Both the position numbers and the translations under genes were made by a program. A model generated the notes under the pieces. The model was given only the letters and a program-made list of their open reading frames with translations, searched no databases and was not told the origin of the DNA. Of a stretch of 15,279 nt of DNA, positions 14,367 through 15,279 are shown in pieces; the first letter of the stretch is position 1, and every line of letters starts with the position of its first letter. This stretch comes from Brevibacterium sp. p3-SID960 (GTDB lineage: Bacteria; Actinomycetota; Actinomycetes; Actinomycetales; Brevibacteriaceae), in contig NZ_JALXKS010000053.1 in assembly GCF_025144725.1 (NCBI RefSeq), positions 1 through 15,279 on the forward strand. The letters are read 5' to 3'.

Positions 14367-15224
14367 TCAGCTCAGCCGCCGGTCGGCCAGCGCCGGGAAG
14401 CTCTCGCGGCGCTGGGCGATCGCGTCGATGTCGATGCGGGCAGACAGGATGGTCGCGTCCGGCCCGGCCTCGGCGAGGACGACGCCGGCGGCGTCGACGA
14501 TGACCGAGCGGCCGCCCATCTGGGTGCGGGCGTGGTAGCCGGAGGTGTTGCAGGCGATGAGGGCGGTGAAGTCCTCTGCGGCTCGGGCGCGGGCGAAGAG
14601 ACTCCAGTGGTCGACACGTGCGGCCGGCCATGCGGCAGGCACGACCACCACCTCGGTCCCGGCGTCGACGAGTGCGCGGAACATCTCCGGGAAGCGCAGG
14701 TCGTAGCAGGTCGCCAGGCCGACGGTGACCTCGCGGCCGTCGACGGTGATCGGACAGGTGACGATGTCCTCACCGGCGTCGAGCAGCGTCGGCTCACCGG
14801 AACCGAACCCGAACCGGTGGATCTTGCGGTAGGCGGCGACCACCTCGCCGGTGGGGTCGAGGAGGACTGAGGTGTTGTACAGGCCGCGCTGGCTGTCGGG
14901 GATCTCACCGAGAGCCGTGATGTCGCCGCCTGCGGCTGCGAGGCGGGCCTGGGCTTCGTCGGTGGCTTCGAGGATGGATCCGGCGTGGATGTAGGCGCCA
15001 GTCTCGCGGGCGATCGCCGCCATCGCGGCGATGGTCGGGCCGGTGGCGACGGATTCGGCGCGGGTGCCCCAGGCGCGGTAGTCGAAGGCGCCAGCGGACC
15101 AGAGTTCGGGCAGCACGATGAGGTCGGCCTCGTGCTGGGAGGCGGCCAGGGCGGCGGCCCGGCGGATGCGCGCAGACTGGTCCTCACGGTCGGTGTAAGC
15201 CAGCTGAATCGCAGAAACTCGCAT
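14367..15224 (-). CDS. Carbon-nitrogen hydrolase (nitrilase superfamily, Nit/omega-amidase-like)
   Basis: The 285-residue cytosolic amidase has the nitrilase-superfamily catalytic triad E40 (L-P-E-L-W), K134 (Y-R-K-I-H) and C173 (A-T-C-Y-D-L-R-F-P-E). The C-Y-D-L-R-F-P-E and Y-R-K-I-H-x-F motifs are those of the Nit1/Nit2 branch, whose members hydrolyse deaminated glutathione or alpha-keto-glutaramate-type amides as metabolite repair. Which substrate applies cannot be read from the sequence. The start at ATG 15224 gives the standard M-R-V-S-A-I-Q-L first strand; the longer frame from 15260 would begin within the promoter. It is the first gene of a pair with the CopD-CtaG fusion; the shared transcript need not mean a shared pathway. 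Confidence 0.9.
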   Translation of the reverse strand: MRVSAIQLAYTDREDQSARIRRAAALAASQHEADLIVLPELWSAGAFDYRAWGTRAESVATGPTIAAMAAIARETGAYIHAGSILEATDEAQARLAAAGGDITALGEIPDSQRGLYNTSVLLDPTGEVVAAYRKIHRFGFGSGEPTLLDAGEDIVTCPITVDGREVTVGLATCYDLRFPEMFRALVDAGTEVVVVPAAWPAARVDHWSLFARARAAEDFTALIACNTSGYHARTQMGGRSVIVDAAGVVLAEAGPDATILSARIDIDAIAQRRESFPALADRRLS

Positions 15225-15231
15225 GCCCTCT

Positions 15232-15260
15232 AGGGTAGTCGCGCGCTTCGGGGCGGCCAA
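15232..15260 (-). promoter_or_regulatory. Leaderless-type promoter of the amidase gene
   Basis: On the minus strand TTGGCC (15260-15255) and TACCCT (15237-15232) are separated by 17 nt, and the ATG follows the -10 element after 7 nt. TANNNT placed 6-7 nt before the start codon, with no Shine-Dalgarno, is the usual pattern of leaderless actinobacterial messages. This also supports 15224 as the start. Confidence 0.6.
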
Positions 15261-15279
15261 AGCCGGGGCGGGGTGGACG

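Noticed and set aside
1..15279. CRISPR arrays, tRNA or rRNA genes
   Set aside because: No regularly spaced direct repeats of CRISPR size, cloverleaf-like sequence or rRNA-like stretch was seen by eye; a covariance-model scan was not possible.

Overview
The window is high-GC, densely packed DNA from an actinobacterium. The supporting traits are strong G/C third-position bias, leaderless-type promoters, a fused CopD-CtaG membrane protein, an MprAB-like two-component system and an actinobacterial-style 3-hydroxybutyrate dehydrogenase. My best guess is a member of the Micrococcales such as Brevibacterium, but that is an impression from gene content and was not tested.

Layout from left to right. 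(1) Positions 1-59 hold the last codons and right end of an IS481-like insertion sequence. It appears to sit exactly in the stop codon of the next gene. (2) A minus-strand thioredoxin/NHL-repeat protein (55-1962) is divergent from a plus-strand YggS-type PLP protein (2072-2824). (3) A 290-bp regulatory leader precedes a translationally coupled two-gene operon (3115-6071). It encodes a 404-aa P-loop NTPase of DUF1611-like type and an ABC-exporter-like membrane protein whose nucleotide-binding domain has lost its catalytic motifs. (4) A three-unit 15-nt repeat and a strong hairpin terminator separate this operon from a convergent gene for a secreted acidic protein (6172-6636). (5) A minus-strand run of five genes follows, in transcription order: MFS transporter, 3-hydroxybutyrate dehydrogenase, 3-hydroxyisobutyrate dehydrogenase, sensor kinase, response regulator. 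A good sigma-70-type promoter lies at its head (12172-12200). (6) A minus-strand pair encodes a nitrilase-superfamily amidase and a CopD-CtaG fusion (12251-15224), led by a leaderless-type promoter.

The most interesting signal is regulatory. The same composite operator occurs upstream of the NTPase/pseudo-ABC operon (2992-3029, plus) and upstream of the secreted acidic protein (6659-6696, minus), in the same orientation relative to each gene. It is ATGAGAG-N2-CTCTCAT followed by two further half-sites at strict 11-nt steps. Eleven-nt repeats are typical of OmpR-family regulators, and an OmpR-family regulator with its kinase is encoded next door. I infer one envelope-associated regulon: kinase, regulator, secreted Asp-rich protein, P-loop NTPase and catalytically dead ABC exporter. 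A weaker version of the dyad lies inside the promoter of the five-gene run that ends with the kinase and regulator, which would allow feedback. The function of the NTPase/pseudo-ABC pair is unknown to me.
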